The notes beneath the pieces are model-generated. The model was given only the letters and a program-made list of their open reading frames with translations. It did not search any database and was not told the DNA's origin. Shown piece by piece: positions 1 to 6,999 of a stretch of DNA of 26,232 nt. Each line of letters starts with the position of its first letter. Position 1 is the stretch's first letter. The position numbers were made by a program, and so were the translations under genes. The stretch is taken from contig DFRR01000001.1 of assembly GCA_002378745.1 (NCBI GenBank), positions 58,063 to 84,294 of the forward strand, in the 5' to 3' direction. Source of the DNA: Patescibacteria group bacterium UBA3458 (lineage in GTDB: Bacteria > Patescibacteriota > Minisyncoccia > Phycocordibacterales > UBA2100).

Positions 1-148
1 AAATAGTAATGCCACGCTCCTTTTCGAGCGCGTTCGAATCCATGGAAACACCCTCTTTAACGCTTCCGGTTTGACGCAATAGAGCATCAGTAAGTGTTGT
101 CTTACCGTGGTCAACGTGAGCGATAATTGCGATGTTCCGAATTTCCAT
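1..148 (-). CDS. typA: TypA/BipA translational GTPase, 5' end only
   Basis: Only the first 49 codons are present; the gene runs off the left edge. The protein begins MEIRNIAIIAHVDHGKTTLT, so residues 10-18 (AHVDHGKTT) form the G1/P-loop typical of translation-factor GTPases, and residues 36-49 (MDSNALEKERGITI) are the conserved stretch leading to switch I. The MDSN-LEKERGITI wording fits TypA/BipA better than LepA, which normally reads IIAHIDHGKSTL. TypA is a ribosome-associated GTPase linked to stress adaptation and ribosome assembly. The start is the ATG at 148; no Shine-Dalgarno is visible. A CATAAT hexamer lies 13 bases upstream of the ATG. A second, interrupted copy of codons 1-14 lies upstream at 181-278 and is described separately. 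Identification is firm for a TypA-family GTPase. Confidence 0.9.
   Translation of the reverse strand, partial: MEIRNIAIIAHVDHGKTTLTDALLRQTGSVKEGVSMDSNALEKERGITI
107..148 (-). repeat. Direct repeat copy 1 (codons 1-14 of typA)
   Basis: These 42 bases are the authentic typA start, codons M1 to H14. They are repeated in the same orientation at 181-278, where the copy is split by an insert. The match ends sharply between codons 14 and 15. The two copies are separated by a 32 bp AT-rich spacer at 149-180. Confidence 0.85.
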
Positions 149-180
149 GATGGATTTGTAAATTATGTATATATTCCAAT

Positions 181-278
181 GTGGTCAACGTGAGCGCCCA
201 ATTTTTCTTAGAGCTCTGCTCTTAGAAATAATGGAAGTGCCCTTGGGGCACGATAATTGCAATATTCCGAATTTCCAT
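181..278 (-). repeat. Direct repeat copy 2 of the typA start, split by a 54-56 bp insert
   Basis: Positions 181-196 match 107-122 exactly, and 251-278 match 121-148 with two differences (261 and 264). Both differences are synonymous in the typA frame (AAC to AAT, ATC to ATT). Between the halves sit 54 extra bases (197-250), with CG present on both sides. Read from the ATG at 278, the copy encodes MEIRNIAII followed by nine unrelated residues and a stop, so it is not a functional GTPase. The insert contains hairpin-forming sequences: GTGCCC/GGGCAC at its right end, and TTCTTAGAGC/GCTCTTAGAA with one mismatch in its middle. Its outer edges also show CCCAA/TTGGG. Confidence 0.8.
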
Positions 279-300
279 AAAAAAACTCCGCGCGTGCGGA
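279..300 (-). terminator. Short hairpin plus T7 tract directly before the split typA copy
   Basis: On the minus strand a 5 bp stem (arms 296-300 and 287-291, loop of 4) is followed by a run of seven T, which runs straight into the ATG of the duplicated typA start at 278. It has the form of a weak factor-independent terminator for transcription arriving from the 443-802 gene. Confidence 0.45.
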
Positions 301-389
301 TACTGCTAAGAACATAAAATATACCTTGAAATTGGCTCCTAAACAAGATGTTAGCAAGTATTCCTCATCAGCCATCATACATACAGAAT

Positions 390-422
390 AAGCCGCGCCC
401 AGGGGGCGCGGCTTTTATTTTT
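390..422. terminator. Strong GC-rich terminator hairpin
   Basis: An 11 bp perfect stem (390-400 with 404-414, 3-base loop) is followed on the plus strand by TTATTTTT and on the minus strand by a poorer AT tail. The only gene reading towards it is the minus-strand membrane protein ending at 443, so it most likely ends that transcript even though the better T tract is on the plus strand. Confidence 0.7.
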
Positions 423-442
423 CAAGCTCCAGTCCTTGCTAC

Positions 443-802
443 TTATCCAGTATCAATCTTCTCAAACCACAACCACTTATGTGCCATGGTTATGGGGAAA
501 AGAAACGCCAGTAGCAAGTATAGAACTGTGCCTTCCGGATCAGCAGTCCACGCCGTTCGCATACTGGCGCTGGCAACACTGAGCACAGCAAGGCTCACGA
601 GAGCAAGTACTATGCTGGTTCCGAGAAACCGACGGTTCTGCACTACTGCCCATATGAATGCCGCGCACCCTGTAAACCAGCAGACCATTGCGAGGAATAT
701 AAATGTGGAGCTGTCACCTTGCAGCATCACTCTCGGATTAAAGAGAAATGCCATCGCAAGTACCAAGGTAAGCAAAGCTATCCCTTTTTTCACTATAGTC
801 AT
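443..802 (-). CDS. Small four-helix membrane protein of unknown function
   Basis: This 119-residue protein is almost entirely hydrophobic, with four likely membrane helices: about residues 6-22, 33-57, 60-80 and 89-107. I do not recognise a family. The start is set at the ATG at 802 (MTIVKKG), because AAGGGAG (minus strand of 811-817) lies 8 bases upstream as a strong Shine-Dalgarno. A TTG six codons further upstream is less likely. A near-consensus promoter (TTGACT, 17 bp, CATAAT) lies at 847-875, giving a leader of about 38 bases. It is one of only two genes here with both a good ribosome-binding site and a true leader. It follows the 1375-residue gene by 112 bp but has its own promoter. 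The hairpin at 390-414 probably ends its transcript. Confidence that it is a real gene is high; function is unknown. Confidence 0.75.
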   Translation of the reverse strand: MTIVKKGIALLTLVLAMAFLFNPRVMLQGDSSTFIFLAMVCWFTGCAAFIWAVVQNRRFLGTSIVLALVSLAVLSVASASMRTAWTADPEGTVLYLLLAFLFPITMAHKWLWFEKIDTG

Positions 803-846
803 TGCAGACTCTCCCTTCAACTGATCAATGCACTACATCTACTTTG

Positions 847-875
847 ATTATGTGAGAGTATTCTATCAGAGTCAA
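847..875 (-). promoter_or_regulatory. Sigma-70 promoter for the four-helix membrane protein
   Basis: On the minus strand TTGACT (875-870) and CATAAT (852-847) are separated by exactly 17 bp, each hexamer matching five of six consensus bases. The expected start of transcription near 840 gives a leader of about 38 bases carrying AAGGGAG. Confidence 0.65.
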
Positions 876-914
876 TACTCGTATGAGTCCTATTCGATGT
901 AGTACTCACTATAC

Positions 915-3900
915 TTATTCAACCTTTTCTTTTACTTCTTGCTGCTTTATGAGCTTTGCAGCTTCCTGCATCTTCTCCCAAAGTTGTATATAGGCACCCA
1001 CTAACTCCTTGCTATTTCCCACCTTTTTAATTTGTTCGTTGTTTGGGTTGAAGTTAAAACTCTTCCTTGAGTTTTTCCATAGTAGCGGACCAAGAAGACC
1101 CGAGCCAGCGGCTCGCTGCAAATCGCTATCTCCAGCCATACTCATAATTGCAGGGGTGACGCTTGCTTCTTGCGAAAACTCGCCGAGCGGTCCTTGTATA
1201 TCAATCCGCACCTTTGCGCCGCCTTCTCCTTCGGTCAAATCAAATTGTACAGAGTGTCCAGTGCCGAATTTTTTGTTAATACTTCTTTCAAAACCATCAC
1301 GGGTGATTTCAATGACCGGAAGAAGCGCCTCTACCCGCTGCTTGATCACTTCAGGGGTGGTTTCATTCTGTTGTTCAGTAATACGTTTAATAAGATCATT
1401 GAAGTACCCATCGAATGTCTCAAATGGCCGCTTCTCTTTTCCTTCCCCTTTCTTGAAGTTTTGAGCGATTTTCGCTACCTGCTTCTCGAAGTCAGGTCGT
1501 GTAAACGGAGCAACGGTTTGCACCGCCTTTGCCCACCACGATTTATCATACGCGTATAAGTACTTTGATTTATATGCCTCAGTAAGTTCCTTTCTCGCCT
1601 TGTCATACTTGTACAACATGTGGCTCTTTGAGAGATTTTTGAACAATTCTTCGATGCGCTTTTTCCGTGACTCTAGCTTATTCTGCAATGTAGTGAGACG
1701 TCCTTGTATCTGGTTACGCACGCTCTTACTTTCTGCGGCAGCTCTAAACGTATTCGCCCAGAGATCATTACCATCTGCTTGTACATCTTTCGCGAGCCGC
1801 ACTCGTGCAAGTCCCTTTTTGGCAACCGAGACAGTGTCACTAACAGCCTTTTGAGCGAATCCTTTTCCGGTCTTGAAAAGCTGCATTATTTTCCCATCTG
1901 TATTTTTATCCAACCACACTTCGTGTAACGCAATATCAAGTTCTGCCCGACGATTATACTCACTCAAAGCAGCTATTTCAAAAGCGCGAACATCTTGCTC
2001 GGGCGTGAGCTCAGCCATATCGTGCCAGCGACTCGTAATAGGCGGTGCTTTTTCTTTTCCTCTTGTTTTCTCTCCAACTTCCTGCTGCATCCGTTTTATA
2101 TGCTCTCGCCCATCATCCCAACCTGGCAGCAGTTCGCTTATAATCGTTTGAGTATTTTTGGCTTTACCAAGCGCAAAAAGCCAGTTTGAATACCGATTGT
2201 TAACTGCCAAGTCAATATCCGGTCCTCGGTTAAAGAGTTGGCGTAATTCGCCTTGATTTACAAAATCTTTGTTCCCCACAGAGCGAAGCACCCTCCGGAC
2301 ATCTTGTTGTGATACTGACTCATACGGAAACGCAAACGTGATGCTTTTATGTTTCTTCTCTAAACGATTAATTGTGGCATGTGACTCTTGTATGAGTTTA
2401 TTCATTCGCTTCTGAATAAAATCAACAATTTTATCTTCCGCGTTAGAAATGAGTTCTGAATGTTCGTCTCCCCATTCTTCTTGGACTTTCTGTAAGCGCC
2501 GTATTGCCGGCAGGTTTATGGACAGAAGCATCGCAAACTGTATAGACAATGCCATAGAGACTATTTTGAGTGTTTCCCAAAAGATACGCTGATCACGAAT
2601 CTCTGGATCAAGTGCCTTTCCACCTTCTAACGCAACAATCGCTTCAATCTCATCAAACGGGCTTATAAAGTCTGCCAGACGGTCAAGCCGTATACCCGCA
2701 TCTTCAAGATGCTCTGCGAGTCGAGATTGTTCACGGATTGGATCTGTAGATACATCAATCTGCACAGAAGACGGCGCATCAACTTGCTGCATTGTCGTCT
2801 TTATGTCTGAAACCATCTTATCAAGGTTTGTGAAATCCAAACTCAATGCCTCAGGTGCCAATTTAATCTTATTTACATCAATAGAGGATGCGCCGGCAGT
2901 GTTGTAGGTAACATATATTGACTTAATACCCTGACCGATAGTTTGACTCAAATCCGTAGTACGCTCACTGTATTTTGTGTACTCCTTCTGAATATCGAGT
3001 GCAGCGGCTTTGAGTTGTTCCGCATAGTAATCAATGTCGTCGGGGCTTGTTGTTGGCTGTCCAGTAAAGGTTTGAACGAATGCCGTTGCATCTCCAGTTG
3101 CTGTTATAGCGTCGATAGCATAGAAGAAATTGTCATATTTATTAGTGTACGTAGCAATTTTTGGGGCCAGCGCATCTCCAAATTGTTCAGACAACGCCGT
3201 AAGTACCGATTGTGGATTCATCAGTTCATCTTCTGTCAGATATTCATCAAGCCCATTTGCAAGGGCAAAGTCACGTATCTTACCTTGCGCTTCACGAACT
3301 CCTTGTGGTACATCCTGTACCTCGCCACTCTCAAGCCCAGTAAGCGACTGGGCTTCCTCAAGAGTCATCCCAAACAACTGCGACAGTGCAATGGCTCGAG
3401 GCCCAAGTCCCGCCTTTCCAGAAAGTGGGACTCCCCATTGGCTGGCCTCTCGCACCGCTGCCGGGTCTCCTGCTTCAGCCTGAATAGACACCTGCATGCG
3501 ACGCAAGAGTTCAGCTGGTTGTGCATCGACTCGTTCAAGAATGGTCATGCCGTCCCCAGCCTTACGTTCTTGCGGCTGATTCGATTTGCTTGAAAGTAAC
3601 CCTTCGGGCAACAGTTTGGATACATCAATAAAGCCGTCAAACATCTTCATACCCGGCGTAAGTCCCTCAGCATCCTGTAGAACACTGAGTTCCTCCTTAA
3701 CCGCATCGATATGCCCTGCAACACCTTGCTCAGTTACCGCTTGAGATTGCAGTGATATAAGTATCGCCTTTGTTAATGCACTACCAACAGCCCACGTTGA
3801 GGCTCCCGCAGCAAGTGCTTTGATGGGGTTTTTCGCCGCAGCTTTTATGAAGATGCCGCCAGTCTCAAGTCCACTTGCTGCAAGTCGCAACGGCACCAAC

Positions 3901-5042
3901 CATGCAGGTATGCTTCGTGACAATCGATTCTTTGCTTTTGCTGCTTCTTTTTCAACACTCGATTTAAAAGCCAACGACAAGGTCGCTAAAAGTGTAGTTA
4001 CAGTAGCGAGTGCGGCCCATCCGGCAGGATTGTTTGCAATGGATATAGCTGGGATAGCAAGGGTAGCAGCAATACCGTATGAGGTTGCAGAGATGAGTGC
4101 AGCATCCTCCCCAACAGAAGTAACAAGCTCACCCGCTCTTCCGACATATCCTTTTGCTGCAAACTCATGTGGCATCCACCAACGAAAATGCGTTTTTGGG
4201 TAAAGTGGTTGCTTACGAATATCACGATCACCAAATTCGTTAAGTTTCGCTACCTCAACGGCTAGCTCCTGAGCCAATTTCTGAGCAGTCTCACGACTCG
4301 CCTTGAGATCTCCTGATGCATTACGCGGATATAAGGATGCAACCTTGTCCTTAAAATTATTTAAAAATTTTGTGGTGTCCGAGAATTTTGCCTTAGTACC
4401 CTTTTTTGTCTTCTCTAAGAAGGTACGTCCATGTTCGAGCGCTCCCTGTATAACATTTCGCTTTTCGGGATTAGCGCCAGCAGAAATTTCTATGGTCCAC
4501 TCTTTTGCAATTTCTTGTATCGGGGTCTCAAGTGGTGCATCTTGTGCTTTCTGCTTAAGTTGAGCAAAAAACTGACCTTCAGTTTGTATGTCCTTTTGCA
4601 AATCTTCTAATTGCTTATTGATTGCAGCTTTGTCTTCTGGTGATGTAGCGTTTCGTTTCTGTGTCTCTAGCTGCTTCACGTTAAGCGCAGCCTTTTGGGT
4701 AAGTGTACTAATCTTCTTTTCGATCAGGCGTAGACCGTAGAGACGTTCAATAACTTGACGGAGCGCTATTTCGTTTTCCTTTTTTCCAAGTTCTTGCTTA
4801 TGTTGTGGGTATGCTTCTTTGACGCTTTCTACCGCACGAGCCAAATCACTCGACGAAATGTTTGGGTTAAGATCGCGAGAACGCTGTAATGCTGCCTCAA
4901 CAACCTTTTGTACAAGCTGTGGCACATCTGCGAGCTCTCCACTTCCTTCCAACGCTTTTTTGATTGCCTCAATAGTTAATTCTTTCGTCTGTGCCTCAAT
5001 GTTCGATGGAGTAGTATTCCCAAGGTTTTCAATTCCAGCCAT
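915..5042 (-). CDS. Giant cysteine-free membrane-associated protein of unknown function
   Basis: The protein has 1375 residues and matches no family I recognise. It has no N-terminal signal peptide. Residues 1-300 are helical and charged, with coiled-coil-like stretches (about 85-170). A hydrophobic cluster at about 310-360 gives two probable membrane helices, a third lies at about 408-430, and a fourth at about 821-847 (IFWETLKIVSMALSIQFAM). The stretch between the third and fourth helices (about 430-820) is a large soluble segment. The C-terminal 500 residues are again highly charged and helical, ending in a Lys/Glu-rich tail. I can find no cysteine anywhere in the chain, which is striking at this length. 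The start is the ATG at 5042; there is no convincing Shine-Dalgarno. It could be a lineage-specific envelope scaffold or a secretion/adhesion component, but that is only inference. The reading frame is intact, so it is under selection as a protein. Confidence 0.85.
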   Translation of the reverse strand: MAGIENLGNTTPSNIEAQTKELTIEAIKKALEGSGELADVPQLVQKVVEAALQRSRDLNPNISSSDLARAVESVKEAYPQHKQELGKKENEIALRQVIERLYGLRLIEKKISTLTQKAALNVKQLETQKRNATSPEDKAAINKQLEDLQKDIQTEGQFFAQLKQKAQDAPLETPIQEIAKEWTIEISAGANPEKRNVIQGALEHGRTFLEKTKKGTKAKFSDTTKFLNNFKDKVASLYPRNASGDLKASRETAQKLAQELAVEVAKLNEFGDRDIRKQPLYPKTHFRWWMPHEFAAKGYVGRAGELVTSVGEDAALISATSYGIAATLAIPAISIANNPAGWAALATVTTLLATLSLAFKSSVEKEAAKAKNRLSRSIPAWLVPLRLAASGLETGGIFIKAAAKNPIKALAAGASTWAVGSALTKAILISLQSQAVTEQGVAGHIDAVKEELSVLQDAEGLTPGMKMFDGFIDVSKLLPEGLLSSKSNQPQERKAGDGMTILERVDAQPAELLRRMQVSIQAEAGDPAAVREASQWGVPLSGKAGLGPRAIALSQLFGMTLEEAQSLTGLESGEVQDVPQGVREAQGKIRDFALANGLDEYLTEDELMNPQSVLTALSEQFGDALAPKIATYTNKYDNFFYAIDAITATGDATAFVQTFTGQPTTSPDDIDYYAEQLKAAALDIQKEYTKYSERTTDLSQTIGQGIKSIYVTYNTAGASSIDVNKIKLAPEALSLDFTNLDKMVSDIKTTMQQVDAPSSVQIDVSTDPIREQSRLAEHLEDAGIRLDRLADFISPFDEIEAIVALEGGKALDPEIRDQRIFWETLKIVSMALSIQFAMLLSINLPAIRRLQKVQEEWGDEHSELISNAEDKIVDFIQKRMNKLIQESHATINRLEKKHKSITFAFPYESVSQQDVRRVLRSVGNKDFVNQGELRQLFNRGPDIDLAVNNRYSNWLFALGKAKNTQTIISELLPGWDDGREHIKRMQQEVGEKTRGKEKAPPITSRWHDMAELTPEQDVRAFEIAALSEYNRRAELDIALHEVWLDKNTDGKIMQLFKTGKGFAQKAVSDTVSVAKKGLARVRLAKDVQADGNDLWANTFRAAAESKSVRNQIQGRLTTLQNKLESRKKRIEELFKNLSKSHMLYKYDKARKELTEAYKSKYLYAYDKSWWAKAVQTVAPFTRPDFEKQVAKIAQNFKKGEGKEKRPFETFDGYFNDLIKRITEQQNETTPEVIKQRVEALLPVIEITRDGFERSINKKFGTGHSVQFDLTEGEGGAKVRIDIQGPLGEFSQEASVTPAIMSMAGDSDLQRAAGSGLLGPLLWKNSRKSFNFNPNNEQIKKVGNSKELVGAYIQLWEKMQEAAKLIKQQEVKEKVE

Positions 5043-5256
5043 ATAATTTCGAAATCCAGTAGTTAATTATGCTAAATAACGTACCCTGAGTTGCGCACTC
5101 TGCGTACCATACAATGGTAACATGAAGACTCCATGGATATGACAGACAATAGAGGGTGTGGGTATAAATATCAGTCCAGGCTATATTAACTCCTCGGCTT
5201 GGAAACACTCAAAATCCACCATGTTTCGCGTGGTGTTTCTCTCGCTCACGTCGCTA

Positions 5257-5294
5257 ATAAATCACCAGTTTGCTAGAGCAAACTGGTGATTTAT
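5257..5294. repeat. Perfect 18 bp inverted repeat with 2-base centre
   Basis: The left arm 5257-5274 and right arm 5277-5294 are perfectly complementary (ATAAATCACCAGTTTGCT and its reverse complement). There is no T tract of terminator quality on either strand, and no gene ends here. An operator, a cruciform or the end of a short RNA are all possible. Confidence 0.8.
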
Positions 5295-5320
5295 CCGTTC
5301 ATCGCACCCTATCGTGGCGC

Positions 5321-5349
5321 TATACACTGCACACCGACTTTGTTAGCAT
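5321..5349 (+). promoter_or_regulatory. Probable promoter, leaderless layout, for the DUF2914-like gene
   Basis: TATACA (5321-5326), a 17 bp spacer and TAGCAT (5344-5349) end seven bases before the ATG at 5357. The hexamers are only moderate matches, but the 7-base gap is the same as seen before several other genes in the window. Confidence 0.4.
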
Positions 5350-5356
5350 AGACAAT

Positions 5357-6424
5357 ATGATTGCCACTTCGTACATTCCACAGTGGATACGCCCACATCT
5401 TCGCTTCCTTCCAACCATTGCACTGTTTGCCGGCTTCATCTTCGACGCCTTCACGCTCAATCGCCCCGACGCCTGGTTTGAAAATATTGTTATCCTCGGC
5501 TACCTCCTGCTCAGCGCCGCTGCAATTCTTGCACTCCAAGCACGCAAAGACTCTGAAGACGAAAATGTACGTCTCTTGCTTCTTGGTGCTCTTCAGTTCA
5601 GCTTCGGAAACTTGACCAGTGCACTACTCATTTTGTACGCGCACAGCGGAACACTTGCCGGCAATGCGATTTTTATGGGTATGCTCGCAGCACTGCTCAT
5701 TGGTAATGAAATGTTTCGCAGTCGGTACGCGCGAACCCACTTACGTGTGCTTATCTGGTTCATTCTGATGCTCACCTACAGCACACTCATTGTGCCAGTC
5801 GTACTCAGTAGTATTGAAACATACGTGTTCATCATTAGTGTCGCGGTTGCCCTTGGTGTTATCACGTTCTTAATCGGACTTCTTTCAGCAATTACTCGTG
5901 CGTCATTTGCACGGACCCGTCGCAATATATTTATTTCCATAATTGCGGTGACGGTTACATTTATTGCACTTTACGCCAACCATCTCATTCCACCCGTGCC
6001 GCTTGCATTGAAACATATCGGTATTTATCACTCGGTCGTACGCGACGGCACGACTTACTCAGTAACGTATGAGAAACCGGAATGGTATATGTTTTGGAGA
6101 GATACGAATGAGGTCTTCCATACAACTCCCGGCACACCGACATTTTGTGTTACTGCCGTTTTCGCACCAAGTAAGCTGAAAACAGAAATTCGTCACGTCT
6201 GGGAAAAGTACGATCCCGCAACAGAAACGTGGCGCATGATGGCGCGCATCCCGTTCGCCATTACTGGTGGACGTGCTGAAGGTTTCCGTGGATACACACA
6301 AACGTCACAAATTGACCAAGGTACCTGGCGTTGCAGTGTAGAAACATCTCGTGGTGCGCTTATTGGTCGCACACCGTTTATCGTGGAGAACGGAGTACCA
6401 GAACTTACCGAAACAGAGATTTAG
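5357..6424 (+). CDS. Polytopic membrane protein with C-terminal DUF2914-like domain
   Basis: The 355-residue protein has seven predicted membrane helices at about residues 17-33, 43-61, 73-95, 102-120, 130-150, 155-178 and 190-208. A soluble C-terminal domain (about 222-345) follows. That domain carries the pattern of DUF2914 proteins: HVWEK near 280, a TWRMMARIPF strand near 291, then GTWRCSVETSRGALIGRTPF near 322-341. The domain's function is unknown in the family. Its two cysteines (264 and 326) could pair if the domain faces outward. The ATG at 5357 is preferred over an upstream TTG at 5270, because the upstream residues are not membrane-like and lie in the inverted-repeat region, and because a promoter-like pair ends seven bases before this ATG. 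The stop overlaps the convergent 70-residue gene by four bases. Confidence 0.75.
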   Translation: MIATSYIPQWIRPHLRFLPTIALFAGFIFDAFTLNRPDAWFENIVILGYLLLSAAAILALQARKDSEDENVRLLLLGALQFSFGNLTSALLILYAHSGTLAGNAIFMGMLAALLIGNEMFRSRYARTHLRVLIWFILMLTYSTLIVPVVLSSIETYVFIISVAVALGVITFLIGLLSAITRASFARTRRNIFISIIAVTVTFIALYANHLIPPVPLALKHIGIYHSVVRDGTTYSVTYEKPEWYMFWRDTNEVFHTTPGTPTFCVTAVFAPSKLKTEIRHVWEKYDPATETWRMMARIPFAITGGRAEGFRGYTQTSQIDQGTWRCSVETSRGALIGRTPFIVENGVPELTETEI

Positions 6425-6633
6425 CGATAGTGTGACGCACGCTGCTGCTCAATTGTTCGCGCCTGTTGAACCGCTTCCTCTGGAGTGATTTCGTTGCGCA
6501 GCATTGCAGAACGAATATTCATAATTGCGTCTACCTCACTATCAACCGGTCCCATACGCATCTCGACAAGAATACCCTCTAGAGCCTGCAAGGCTCCATT
6601 CTGTGTGATCGTTTCACCTGTTATATCTTCCAT
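6421..6633 (-). CDS. Small acidic helical hypothetical protein
   Basis: A 70-residue frame (MEDITGETITQNGALQALEG...) with a plausible soluble helical composition, including a PEEAVQQARTIEQQ stretch typical of real coding sequence. It converges on the DUF2914-like gene with a 4 bp overlap of stop codons. TACCAT lies seven bases before the ATG, matching the leaderless layout of neighbours, but the -35 is weak. No family is recognised. It is likely real, because the opposite frames read poorly and otherwise this stretch would be empty. Confidence 0.55.
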   Translation of the reverse strand: MEDITGETITQNGALQALEGILVEMRMGPVDSEVDAIMNIRSAMLRNEITPEEAVQQARTIEQQRASHYR

Positions 6634-6661
6634 TGGATATATGGTACCTGAATATCTGCCA

Positions 6662-6689
6662 TTGAAAACAGAACTGAGTATGCAATACT
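6662..6689 (+). promoter_or_regulatory. Promoter for the 79-residue gene
   Basis: TTGAAA (6662-6667), a 16 bp spacer and AATACT (6684-6689), with TG one base before the -10. The expected start near 6696 leaves a leader of about 34 bases that contains the GGGAGG ribosome-binding site. Confidence 0.5.
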
Positions 6690-6729
6690 CGTATACGCCT
6701 TACCAACATCTACTTGGGAGGACATATCA

Positions 6730-6969
6730 ATGGGAATTGAGCATAAAAGAAAGCTTCCAGAAAAAGTCGCACGGGCAATTCGTGGCAATGATACTGTTGG
6801 CCTCAAGAACATGGCCAGAGCAGCTGCACGAAAGCGTGCGGAGAACGCAGACCTCAAAAAAGCTGTAAGTGAGTTTCTGGAGCAGCGAAAAACCCAAAGA
6901 GACCAAGAAGAGATGTACGAACGGGCACAGCAAGCAAATGAACACATTGTGCCTGTCGATGAGGATTGA
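6730..6969 (+). CDS. Small charged helical hypothetical protein
   Basis: This 79-residue protein is very rich in Lys, Arg, Glu and Ala (MGIEHKRKLPEKVARAIRGN...), with a likely long helix from about residue 25 to 70 and an acidic end (PVDED). No family is recognised. The start is well supported by GGGAGG at 6716-6721, eight bases before the ATG, the best Shine-Dalgarno in the window. The gene has its own promoter at 6662-6689 and its own terminator at 6969-6999. The strong translation signals suggest high expression. A small nucleic-acid- or ribosome-associated protein is possible but is inference only. Confidence 0.7.
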   Translation: MGIEHKRKLPEKVARAIRGNDTVGLKNMARAAARKRAENADLKKAVSEFLEQRKTQRDQEEMYERAQQANEHIVPVDED

Positions 6970-6999
6970 CCGCTCGCTACTTAGCGAGCGGTTTTCTTT
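6969..6999 (+). terminator. Terminator of the 79-residue gene
   Basis: A 10 bp stem (6969-6978 with 6983-6992, 4-base loop) is followed by TTTCTTTT on the plus strand. It overlaps the stop codon of the small gene and ends at the convergent stop of ung at 6999. Confidence 0.8.

Larger units (their letters stand above)
5043..5356. other. 314 bp divergent spacer with inverted repeats and a possible short transcript
   Basis: The region lies between two divergent genes. It contains TACAAT at 5110-5115 followed six bases later by an ATG that opens a 6-codon frame (MKTPWI, stop). A hairpin with a TTTCG loop follows (arms 5217-5223 and 5229-5235) with a TTTCTCTC tail, then a perfect 18 bp inverted repeat at 5257-5294. 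Close to the plus-strand gene are TATACA (5321-5326) and TAGCAT (5344-5349) with a 17 bp spacer. A small RNA running from about 5122 to 5243 would fit the first promoter-like and terminator-like elements, but nothing in the sequence proves it. I see no tRNA and no conserved protein. Confidence 0.3.

Noticed and set aside
197..250. Insert in the split typA copy as a relative of the ABC-operon element
   Set aside because: They share only TTAGAAATA and a nearby ATG. The ends and length differ, so common origin is not supported.
348..824. 158-residue plus-strand frame
   Set aside because: It lies opposite the four-helix membrane protein, which has a near-consensus promoter and a strong Shine-Dalgarno, and it runs through a terminator hairpin. 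Its composition is not protein-like.
5122..5142. Six-codon frame MKTPWI as a leader peptide
   Set aside because: It is too short to support on sequence alone and is not followed by an attenuator for an adjacent gene. It is mentioned only as part of the spacer.
5270..5356. Upstream TTG start of the DUF2914-like protein
   Set aside because: The extra 29 residues are encoded across the 18 bp palindrome and the promoter-like elements, and do not resemble a membrane-protein start.
6621..6947. 108-residue minus-strand frame rich in Ser, Arg and Cys
   Set aside because: It is antisense to the 79-residue gene, which has GGGAGG, a promoter and a terminator.
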